From Streptomyces sp. NBC_01454 (GTDB lineage Bacteria; Actinomycetota; Actinomycetes; Streptomycetales; Streptomycetaceae), in NCBI RefSeq assembly GCF_036227565.1, contig NZ_CP109462.1, positions 310,001 to 374,000 on the forward strand: a stretch of 64,000 bases of DNA, read 5' to 3'. Under the pieces are notes generated by a model. That model had not been told where the DNA came from, made no database searches, and saw only the letters and a list, made by a program, of their open reading frames with translations. Shown one piece after another: positions 58,174 to 64,000 of this stretch. How positions within the stretch are numbered: position 1 is the first letter of the stretch; each line of letters opens with the position of its first letter. Made by a program: the position numbers and the translations under genes.

Positions 58174-58379
58174 GCAGGAATGGAACTGGACACAGATACG
58201 AGAGAGGACGGTTGGCACGAGATCGCGGAGAGGGTGAGGCAGTGGGTTGGGGTTCGGGGTGGCGGTTGAAGGCTCTGGCTGACGTCTCGACGGAGGCCGG
58301 GGCAGTTCGGTGGGGCTCGGCGGATGCCGGGGAGTCCGGCCGACCGGGGGTGCGGGCGGCGGCCCGCAGAGGGGCGCGA

Positions 58380-58396
58380 TTGCATAATTGGAAATA
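58380..58396 (+). promoter_or_regulatory. Orphan copy of the conserved promoter motif, without -10 box
   Basis: TTGCATAATTGGAAATA matches the -35 box and spacer start of the conserved promoters. However, the expected -10 position (58403-58408) reads GCCGCT and lies inside a hairpin. It is a binding site without a promoter, or a decayed promoter. Confidence 0.6.
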
Positions 58397-58429
58397 CCGA
58401 TGGCCGCTCAGAAGTGAGCGGCCATCGGT
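58396..58429 (-). terminator. 15-bp perfect hairpin terminator
   Basis: ACCGATGGCCGCTCA and its complement surround GAAG, 38 bases after the stop of the small membrane gene at 58467. It abuts the orphan AATTGGAAATA motif. Confidence 0.82.
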
Positions 58430-58466
58430 AGGGGTGGAGCGCGGGGAGGGCGGGGAGGGGGCAGAA

Positions 58467-58688
58467 TCACCCCTCCCCGCGCTCGCTGCTGCGTCGGGGC
58501 ATGGTGAGTACGAAAGCGAAGAGGGCCCCGACGGCCGCGACGATCACGAACGCGGTGCCCAGGGTGGAATTCACCCCCATTGCCAGCGCGAGCCCGATCA
58601 CTCCCAGTGCGACGGCGGCGCACGGTCCGCCCCGGAGGAGGGCCCAGCGGGGCCACGGGGCGGTTGGGACGGCGCCGAACCTCTTCAT
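58467..58688 (-). CDS. Small membrane protein (73 aa)
   Basis: The peptide starts MKRFGAVPTAPWPRWALLRG and has two membrane spans (CAAVALGVIGLALAMGVN; GTAFVIVAAVGALFAFVLTM) with a basic/acidic tail. ATG 58688 follows AGGAGGTAC. A copy of the GGCGAATTCGCC palindrome is centred 30 bases upstream (58718) and could be its operator. Terminated by the 58396 hairpin. Confidence 0.65.
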   Translation of the reverse strand: MKRFGAVPTAPWPRWALLRGGPCAAVALGVIGLALAMGVNSTLGTAFVIVAAVGALFAFVLTMPRRSSERGEG

Positions 58689-58707
58689 GCTGCGTACCTC
58701 CTAGTCG

Positions 58708-58724
58708 GGGGAGGCGAATTCGCC
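58708..58724. repeat. Perfect copy of the palindromic repeat, possible operator
   Basis: GGCGAATTCGCC (58713-58724) is a perfect palindrome of the array type, directly upstream of the ribosome site of the 58688 gene. Other outlying copies are centred at 58465, 58569, 58767, 59112 and 59248. Confidence 0.65.
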
Positions 58725-58865
58725 GCCCCGCACAGAATGCCCACTGGAGATGTTCTCAGGGGGCGGTCTCACCGCCCGGCTGCGGGCCGAGCGTCGGCGT
58801 TCGCCATGGACTGTCCGAACGGACCGTCCGGGGGCGCCGCGCCCGGACGGCGGGGCGCGTCCGGA

Positions 58866-59006
58866 TCACCCGGCTTGAGCACCCCGCGACCTCTTGCGCC
58901 CGGTGAGGTTGATGCGAACGCGGGACGCGGGCAGCGGCGAGTCACAGACCATGCAGATCTTGTCCTGCGGACCGTTGTTGGTGTCGCACTGGCTGCACTT
59001 CCTCAT
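58866..59006 (-). CDS. Small zinc-ribbon protein (46 aa)
   Basis: From ATG 59006 (AGGAG site) the peptide has KCSQCDT and ICMVCDS, a clean C-x2-C...C-x2-C zinc ribbon, then a basic tail (ASRVRINLTGRKRSRG). It is the first gene after the conserved promoter at 59068-59096, with a 60-base leader. Small zinc-ribbon proteins can be RNA- or DNA-binding adaptors. It is too short for routine gene calling, but start, ribosome site and Cys pattern agree. Confidence 0.72.
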   Translation of the reverse strand: MRKCSQCDTNNGPQDKICMVCDSPLPASRVRINLTGRKRSRGAQAG

Positions 59007-59067
59007 GATCCGAGCTCCTGAACGTGGCTTCTCCGGGGAGGGCCGGCCTTGCTGCCCCTGGACTCAC

Positions 59068-59096
59068 ACCATACGGCGGTAATTCCAATTAAGCAA
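59068..59096 (-). promoter_or_regulatory. Conserved plasmid promoter, copy 10
   Basis: Minus strand: -35 TTGCTT (59096-59091), 17-bp spacer AATTGGAATTACCGCCG, -10 TATGGT (59073-59068). A palindromic repeat copy is centred 16 bases upstream, at 59112. Confidence 0.82.
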
Positions 59097-59273
59097 TTAT
59101 CGGGAAGGTGAATCCGCCCCCTCTCGGCGAGCAGCATGAACGCCCGCGCTCTCCAGAGCCTGCGCGAGCGCAGGAGGACACTGGGCCGGCACGGTCGGCT
59201 GCTCCCGTGTGCACGCGGGAGCAGGGGCCCTATAGCCGGGGAGGCGATTTCGCCGCCCCGGGTGGCAGGTATC

Positions 59274-59969
59274 TCAGGCGATCCGTTCGACGTGGGCGAA
59301 GATGACCGTGCCGGAGGCATCGCCGACGAACGAGCGTTCCCCGGAGTGGTGGGTGAACTCGTACACACCCGGCGCCACGTCCACGATGGCGTCGAAGCTG
59401 TCGAGGCTGGCGGGATCGCCACCTCGGGCCTTCCAGTGCTCGAAGTCGGCGATGGAGTAAGTCCACACATCGGCGCTGATGTTCGCCAGGCGTGTGGCCC
59501 CCGGGATCGACGGGTCGTCGTTCTCGTCGAGATCCGTGTTGGCGATGATGTAGCTGTCCGGGCCCGTGCGGTACAGGCCTGCGCCGTGGAGGATCGGGCC
59601 GAAGGCGCAGCCGAGTGCGGCCATGGCCTCCACGGCCTGGGCCTGCCCGAGGGTCGAGTTGTAGTCGGCGGCGACTGCGTGGCGGTCCCACCAGTAGACG
59701 GGGCGCAGAGTGTCGGTGACGATGAGCTTTCCGGACGGGACGCTGAGGGCGATCTTGGTGGTGATGCCGTTCGGGTATGGGCAGGGGTCCAGCACCTCTA
59801 CGACGTTTCCCGCGACCTGGAATCGTGGGTGGCTGTCGCAGACGGTGCAGGTGGCCGTGGGGGCGGAGACCCAGGCTTCCATGTCGTCGAAGCGGTGTAC
59901 CTCCGCCTCGTCGTATCGGGGGATGACGTGTCCGTTGGTGTCCCGCAAGGGCAGTTTCTCGGTGATCAT
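59274..59969 (-). CDS. Hypothetical protein (231 aa)
   Basis: ATG 59969 overlaps the previous stop by ATGA. The N-terminus has CTVCDSHPRFQV with a CxxC pair. The rest alternates beta-strands and helices (GKLIVTDTLRPVYWWDRHA; GAGLYRTGPDSYIIANTDLD; GTVIFAHVERIA) and is quite hydrophilic. It is the last gene of the three-gene operon from 60759, followed by a palindromic repeat copy at 59248. No family is recognised. Confidence 0.62.
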   Translation of the reverse strand: MITEKLPLRDTNGHVIPRYDEAEVHRFDDMEAWVSAPTATCTVCDSHPRFQVAGNVVEVLDPCPYPNGITTKIALSVPSGKLIVTDTLRPVYWWDRHAVAADYNSTLGQAQAVEAMAALGCAFGPILHGAGLYRTGPDSYIIANTDLDENDDPSIPGATRLANISADVWTYSIADFEHWKARGGDPASLDSFDAIVDVAPGVYEFTHHSGERSFVGDASGTVIFAHVERIA

Positions 59970-60400
59970 CGGGTGCGCGGGCCCCTGTGGCGCGCGGCGT
60001 GCTCCTCGGCGTTGCGCCGGTCGCGGTCTGCTTGTACCTCCGCCTCGGACGCCCACACGAAGTTGCCGGGGCTCACGTACAGGCTGAGGAGCCTGCCGCT
60101 GCGGATCGCCTCCAGCTCGGCGAGTTCGTCGGCGGCGAACTCGCGGATCTTCCACCGGTCGTCCGGAAGTCCGTTCGTCCCGCCAGTGTTTCCGTAGATG
60201 ATGTCCGAGGCGTCAGCCGCTGCGACCTCCGCAGCCGGCCGGACCTGCTTGCCCAGGCAGGGGAGGCAGTACGCGCCCGAGCGCCAGACACCCCTGTCGG
60301 TGTGGTGTTCCAGGACGCGAGTGGCCGCGTTGAAGCACATTCCGGTGCTGCACTGTCCTCCGGGGCCGATCCCCAGTCCGCACGGCATCTTGATCTGCAT
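59966..60400 (-). CDS. Hypothetical protein (144 aa) with Cys-rich N-terminus
   Basis: ATG 60400 follows AGGGAGA. The first 50 residues contain CGLGIGPGGQCSTGMCF, then YCLPCLGKQV, which could bind two zinc ions. The C-terminal half is a charged helix (RKIREFAADELAELE; EAEVQADRDRRNAEEHAA, in order). It is the second gene of the operon from 60759. Unknown family. Confidence 0.6.
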   Translation of the reverse strand: MQIKMPCGLGIGPGGQCSTGMCFNAATRVLEHHTDRGVWRSGAYCLPCLGKQVRPAAEVAAADASDIIYGNTGGTNGLPDDRWKIREFAADELAELEAIRSGRLLSLYVSPGNFVWASEAEVQADRDRRNAEEHAARHRGPRTR

Positions 60401-60507
60401 GGTCTTGTATCTCCCTTCCGACCGGGGCGCAATGGCGGTTCGTGCGCGCCCCGGTGAGGCGATCAGGTGGCGGGGCGTCGGGCGCCTGCCGCCGGTTGTG
60501 TGGGCGG

Positions 60508-60723
60508 TCAGCTGTTGCTGCCGGACAGACGCGCGGCCACGCGCGGCCCGAGCCTGCCGCCGATGATTCCAGCGACGAATCCGATGATGAATTGGGCGAC
60601 GGGCCCGTCGAAGGGGAGCACGATCAGCGCGATGACGGCGAGTCCTATCGCCCCGGCGATGTGGGGGCCGTGGGTAGCGAGGGCGGCGGCGACCGAGCGG
60701 CGAACAGATGCGGTGTGGTCCAT
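60508..60723 (-). CDS. Small membrane protein (71 aa), leaderless transcript
   Basis: ATG 60723 lies only 7 bases after the -10 box of its promoter, so the mRNA should begin at or next to the start codon. The peptide has two glycine-rich spans (AGAIGLAVIALIVLPF; FIIGFVAGIIGGRLG), the second resembling small Gly-zipper proteins. It starts the operon that includes the two Cys-containing proteins. Function is unknown. Confidence 0.68.
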   Translation of the reverse strand: MDHTASVRRSVAAALATHGPHIAGAIGLAVIALIVLPFDGPVAQFIIGFVAGIIGGRLGPRVAARLSGSNS

Positions 60724-60730
60724 ACGGAAA

Positions 60731-60759
60731 ACTCTACAGCTGTATTTCCAATTAAGCAA
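60731..60759 (-). promoter_or_regulatory. Conserved plasmid promoter, copy 11
   Basis: Minus strand: -35 TTGCTT (60759-60754), 17-bp spacer AATTGGAAATACAGCTG, -10 TAGAGT (60736-60731). The predicted transcription start coincides with the ATG at 60723. Confidence 0.87.
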
Positions 60760-60772
60760 TATGTGGGATGGG

Positions 60773-60893
60773 TGTTACGGGTTCGCGGCGCCGCTCATGC
60801 CGCCGCTTTCCGGTAATTGTTACGAGTTCGGGGCGTGCGGGGGCAGGCAAGGGGCTAGTGTTACGAGTGTCGCCCACCCTCTTGTTACGGGTT
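60773..60893 (+). repeat. Four TGTTACGRGT repeats upstream of the DnaB-like gene
   Basis: Copies at 60773-60783, 60818-60828, 60859-60869 and 60883-60893 read TGTTACG(G/A)GT(T/G). They are all in the same orientation and fill the gap between two divergent genes. They look like operators or a small iteron set for the adjacent gene. Confidence 0.7.
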
Positions 60894-60948
60894 GATGTGC
60901 CATAGCGGCGTGCGCCGAGTGTCGGTGCCTCGTCTTCTGGAGTCCTCC

Positions 60949-62931
60949 ATGTCTGATCGTTCTGTCCTGTCTGATGCTGTGCCGGCCGACCGGGGGGCGG
61001 TGTGGGTGGGCGCTGGCCTGGACGGTGCCCCTGATGTGTTGCAGGTGTCGGTGGCGCGGGGGCGGCTCTTCGAGCTTGTGACCCAGGCACGGCCTCAGGG
61101 CGGCAAGCCGGGTGTGGTGACGGTCGTGACGAAGGGGAGAGGGAAGAAGGAGGCCCGGGCGGCCCTGGTGCCCCTGGGGTGTCTGGACGAGAGCGCACGG
61201 TCTCGGCTGAGCGAGTGGCCGTCGTGGGCCCAGACGGCAGCACGGCCCAAGCTGGGGGACTTGGTCGTCGCGGCGGCGGGAGATCCGGAGCAGGGCGTGC
61301 TGGCGACACCGCAGGTGCTGCTGGACCGCACGACGCCGGCCGCGGTCCTGGTGAACGCCGCCCTGCTCCCGGACGACGGCGGGCCGGTGAAGGTTCCGGT
61401 GAGCGGGTGGCGTCATCTGACGTTGTCGGCGCGCGAAGTGGCCCGGGACTGGGCGGCGCTGCTGGGCGAGATGGCATCCGGCGAAGTGTGGGTGGAGGTG
61501 TATCGGTCGAAGGCGTCGACGTCGTCCCGCGCAGCGCTGGTCCCAGTGGTGGCGCTGAACGCCGAGCACGCAGGCCTGCCCGAGACATGGCCGGTCCGGG
61601 ATGAAGCATCGGTGCTCGGCGAACTCGATGCCCTGGTCGAGGAGATGACCGGCAAGGCGACGGCGCAGCACGATGCGCACGGCGTCGTCGTAGCGCGCGA
61701 GGGGGCTCCGGTCGCGGTGCTGATGGACGCGGGCCAGGCGGCCCTGGCCACGGTCCGCCCGGCGGGCCGTCCCAGCGTGGCACAGCCCGCGCGGGCGCGG
61801 CCCGCCCCCGGTGGGGTGCAGGGCCCGGCGGCGGGGGACGTCGAGTTGCGAGTCGCTTCGGTCGCTGCGCCGGATGAGGCCCACGACGCTGCCGCGCCCG
61901 GTGAGCTGGACACCGTGGATCCCCAGCCGGCGGGGGAGTCGGCGGAGTCAGTACCCGGGGCGGGTCTGGCCGGGGCGAGCCGCCGGTCCGTGTCGGCGTT
62001 GGGGGATGTGCTCCGGGAAGTGCTGGCGCTCCAGGGCTCGGACGGCCCGCCGACGGAGGCGGCGCGGTTCGGGCTGCGCGCGCTGGATGAGGTCGTGGGC
62101 GGCCTGCTGCCGGGGAAGCTGACTCTGGTGGCCGGCGCCCCCGGCGCGGGCCCGTCACTGCTGGTGGCGGCGGTAGCTTCGGACACGGCGCTGCGCCGGC
62201 GGCTGCCGGTGCTGTACGCGGCATCCGGGTTGACGCGGACGGACGTGGCGATGCGGGTTATCGCAGCGCAGGCCGCGGTGAACTACCGTGCTCTGCGCAC
62301 AGGCCAGCTCACCGACGAGGAGCAGGAAAGGGCGGCCACTGTAGGCGCGCAGCTGTCGGGCCTAGCGGGTTCGGTGTGGCACATCGACGACGGGGCCGGG
62401 CTGACGGCGTCGGACATCGCCGAGGTGGCGCGGGACATCGAAGGGTTGGCGCTGGTCGTCGTGGACCGGTTGCAGCGGGCTCACGATCCGGCCGTACCGC
62501 TGTCCGGCCGGGCCCTGCCGGCGGCGGCGCAGGCCCTGACTCACGTTGCGCGACTGCTGAAGGTGCCGGTCGTGGCCGCGGTGGACACCGACGAGGCGGA
62601 GCTTGTGGCGGCCTTGGATGCTGACGTCACCCTGACCGTGCGGCGGCGGGACGATCGGGCCGAAGTCGATTACGCAGAGCGGGACTTCGGGACGCTGGCG
62701 TCTGCCGTCCTCCGCGCGGATCTGGCGTGTGCCCGCTTCACCGATGCGCCCGACTCGGTCGGTACCACGACCCTGGTCAAGGCGCCGCAGGCCACCGAAA
62801 CGAGTGCCCCCAGCAGCGTGACCGGCCCTCAGAACGCGCCGGCCGGCGACGTAACGGTCGAGGAGGGGGAGCCCGAGCTCCTGGCCCGCCAATCGGATCC
62901 TGAACAGGCGGGGCCGCGGCACGTCCATTGA
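60949..62931 (+). CDS. DnaB-like helicase-domain protein with degenerate Walker A
   Basis: The 660-residue protein starts at ATG 60949 (TGGAG site). Residues 1-260 are Val/Ala-rich and unusual (two similar segments with VTKGRGKKEARAALVPLG and SKASTSSRAALVPVVALN). From residue 365 a RecA-type domain follows in DnaB style: FGLRALDEVVGGLLPGKLTL, GAPGAGPSLLVAAV, AASGLTRTDVAMRVIAAQ, AEVARDIEGLALVVVDRLQR, VPVVAAVDTDEAE. In the phosphate loop the essential Lys is Pro (GAPGAGPS), so ATP hydrolysis is doubtful. It may be a replication adaptor or regulator rather than a helicase. Confidence 0.72.
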   Translation: MSDRSVLSDAVPADRGAVWVGAGLDGAPDVLQVSVARGRLFELVTQARPQGGKPGVVTVVTKGRGKKEARAALVPLGCLDESARSRLSEWPSWAQTAARPKLGDLVVAAAGDPEQGVLATPQVLLDRTTPAAVLVNAALLPDDGGPVKVPVSGWRHLTLSAREVARDWAALLGEMASGEVWVEVYRSKASTSSRAALVPVVALNAEHAGLPETWPVRDEASVLGELDALVEEMTGKATAQHDAHGVVVAREGAPVAVLMDAGQAALATVRPAGRPSVAQPARARPAPGGVQGPAAGDVELRVASVAAPDEAHDAAAPGELDTVDPQPAGESAESVPGAGLAGASRRSVSALGDVLREVLALQGSDGPPTEAARFGLRALDEVVGGLLPGKLTLVAGAPGAGPSLLVAAVASDTALRRRLPVLYAASGLTRTDVAMRVIAAQAAVNYRALRTGQLTDEEQERAATVGAQLSGLAGSVWHIDDGAGLTASDIAEVARDIEGLALVVVDRLQRAHDPAVPLSGRALPAAAQALTHVARLLKVPVVAAVDTDEAELVAALDADVTLTVRRRDDRAEVDYAERDFGTLASAVLRADLACARFTDAPDSVGTTTLVKAPQATETSAPSSVTGPQNAPAGDVTVEEGEPELLARQSDPEQAGPRHVH

Positions 62932-63105
62932 GATCCACCCCGTCAACCGGGACCTCGTCGAGGAGAACGCGCGTGGCCGGAACCTCATGGGACAGCAGGC
63001 CACTTCCTGCCCAACGTCCGCTGCATCTGGGACGACGTCATCGCTGGCCTGACAGCGACTGGGGGTGCATGCACGCACGTCGCCTACATCGGCCTGGGCG
63101 CCTGA
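62918..63105 (+). pseudogene. Possible frameshifted gene remnant
   Basis: Out of frame with the preceding gene, one frame reads SIEIHPVNRDLVEENARGRN up to about 62995. A second frame continues GHFLPNVRCIWDDVIAGLTA to the stop at 63105. Joined by a one-base shift they look like a natural C-terminus. No start codon or ribosome site was identified. Confidence 0.3.
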
Positions 63106-63156
63106 GCAGTCCCGCGCTCGCGAGATGCAGGTTCGCCGGCCGAGCCGAACGACAAG

Positions 63157-63187
63157 GCGGGGCGGGAGGCTATGCCTCCCGCCCCGC
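63157..63187. terminator. Bidirectional terminator, 14-bp stem
   Basis: GCGGGGCGGGAGGC and its complement surround TAT, between the convergent DnaB-like (+) and Cys-rich (-) genes. Confidence 0.82.
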
Positions 63188-63205
63188 TTCAACTTTCTCC
63201 GGCGG

Positions 63206-63625
63206 TCAGTAGTCCGGTCGCTGTTCGGCGCAGCACGTGGAGCGCCAGCACACGCATCGGTGGCAGTCCTGGCAGTTCTGGGTTCGCGGGCAGCCGCATC
63301 GGCAGTCGTGCGGGCGGCACTGCGGGCGGTGTCCGGGCGTGGTGACGTGGCAGCGGACCGCTTCGAGATTCCGCGCGGCCTGCGCCCGCGTCTCCGCGTC
63401 CTCGCCGCGCTCCACGGCATGGACCAGCTGCCAGGTGGAGATCGGCGCCGTCTCAGCTTCCGTGCTGGTGGGGAACGTGGCCTCGTCGACGAACCGGGAG
63501 GTGTCGTAATCGCGATAGTCGAAGTCCTGCACGCACACGACGTGAATCGTCCCGTCCGGCCGGAGGTATCGGCGGTAGTGGGGATCGGGGTTGCAGTTGC
63601 CGGGTGAGGTCAGGTCGAGCGGCAT
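63206..63625 (-). CDS. Cys-rich hypothetical protein (139 aa)
   Basis: ATG 63625 follows AAGGAA. The N-terminal part reads HYRRYLRPDGTIHVVCVQDF. A helical middle follows (AETRAQAARNLEAVRCHV). The last 35 residues are packed with Cys (CRCGCPRTQNCQDCHRCVCW and RSTCC), suggesting metal binding. The small upstream gap to 63876 holds no recognised promoter copy. Confidence 0.62.
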   Translation of the reverse strand: MPLDLTSPGNCNPDPHYRRYLRPDGTIHVVCVQDFDYRDYDTSRFVDEATFPTSTEAETAPISTWQLVHAVERGEDAETRAQAARNLEAVRCHVTTPGHRPQCRPHDCRCGCPRTQNCQDCHRCVCWRSTCCAEQRPDY

Positions 63626-63875
63626 GTCTGTTCCTTGGATGTGCTGCGGCGCGTACCGAGTGTGTGCGGGCAGTGCCCGGCGCGAGGGGTAGCCGCCAGC
63701 GGGGCCTAGCCGGACGGCTGCTGCGCCCGCCTGGAAGGAGGCTGGGGCGGCGCGTGCCCTGGCCATAACCGGTCCCGGGGCAACGGGTCGCCCGTTCGGC
63801 GGCCCGGAGCTCGCAAGACGGGGAATGCACACCGGATGCTGGACACCTCTCCCAGGCTCTTCGGCCTGCTGCCAG

Positions 63876-64000
63876 TCAGCATTCGATCACTCCGTCCTGT
63901 CCGAGGTAATAGCGGTGACCGGTGGGGCGATTGGTGGGGCAGGAGCTGGTCTCGACGTCTACGTCGTTCGGGCCCTCGTGCTCGGCGTCGATCTTCCGGG
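63876..64000 (-). CDS. Hypothetical protein, N-terminal part outside the window
   Basis: An open frame enters from base 64000 and stops at 63876. The visible 40 residues are acidic, then read TSSCPTNRPTGHRYYLGQDG and end VIEC. The ending resembles the 63206 product's HYRRYLRPDG segment, so the two may be related. It is too short to say more. Confidence 0.45.
   Translation of the reverse strand, partial: RKIDAEHEGPNDVDVETSSCPTNRPTGHRYYLGQDGVIEC

Noticed and set aside
60752..62224. 490-codon minus-strand frame opposite the DnaB-like gene
   Set aside because: Pro/Arg/Ala-rich low-complexity translation typical of the antisense of a high-GC gene; the plus-strand frame has recognisable motifs.

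Overview
The window is very GC-rich, has Streptomyces-like codon use, GTG/TTG starts and WhiB, SsgA and GntR-type regulators. It is dominated by plasmid functions: two kinds of DNA-transfer machinery, a ParB-like protein, a DnaB-like protein, and several repeat arrays that look like origin or partition DNA. I read it as part of a large Streptomyces (or close actinomycete) conjugative plasmid. No telomere, rRNA, tRNA or CRISPR array was seen, so linear versus circular cannot be decided.

Left arm (1-14.7 kb): a series of short minus-strand operons. Each is headed by one conserved promoter, a -35 box TTGCTT, a 17-bp spacer beginning AATTGGAAATA, and a -10 box TACTCT/TAGAGT. Cargo is mostly unknown proteins plus two orphan DNA methyltransferase-like proteins, an M48-type metallopeptidase, a GP88-like protein, and two proteins built of tandem winged-helix units. 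Several operons contain or end in strong hairpins. The same promoter drives plus-strand genes at 16.1 and 54.1 kb and minus-strand genes at 59.1 and 60.8 kb. That makes 11 promoter copies plus one orphan copy, which suggests a plasmid-wide regulon.

Middle (14.8-30.3 kb): a HAD-like protein, a gamma-glutamylcyclotransferase and a class II glutamine amidotransferase (plus strand) face a long minus-strand operon. That operon runs from about 29.5 kb down to 17.8 kb: small membrane protein, type IV coupling ATPase, replication-relaxation protein, ParB-like protein, DUF4417-like protein, then three paralogous amidoligases. Amidoligase + GGCT + GATase-II is a recognisable gamma-glutamyl/isopeptide chemistry set, here fused to a conjugation operon.

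Transfer region (30.4-40.8 kb): a type IV secretion-like set on the minus strand (NlpC/P60-transglycosylase, VirB6-like, VirB4-like, small membrane proteins, TcpC/VirB8-like), with a divergent sigma-factor-like gene at its head. A second conserved promoter, TGTCACA-N18-CCTCTA, lies before both minus-strand transfer operons and before a VWA gene at 54.8 kb. I propose that the sigma-like protein reads it.

Centre (40.8-45.5 kb): an origin-like region with GGACAAGGGG iterons and GGTGCGC heptamers, an HTH/zinc-ribbon protein, a group of stem-loops, and a GntR regulator with a perfect 40-bp palindrome upstream.

Right (45.6-57.5 kb): a plus-strand WhiB-to-TraB cluster: WhiB-like, small genes, a coiled-coil/membrane Spd-like protein with a clt-like repeat field inside its coding sequence, further membrane proteins, and an FtsK/TraB-type translocase. 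SsgA-like, VWA, lipoprotein and unknown genes follow. From 57.5 to 59.3 kb lies a 13-copy palindromic repeat, GGCGAATTCRCC. The right end carries small zinc or membrane proteins and a DnaB-like protein whose Walker A lysine is missing.
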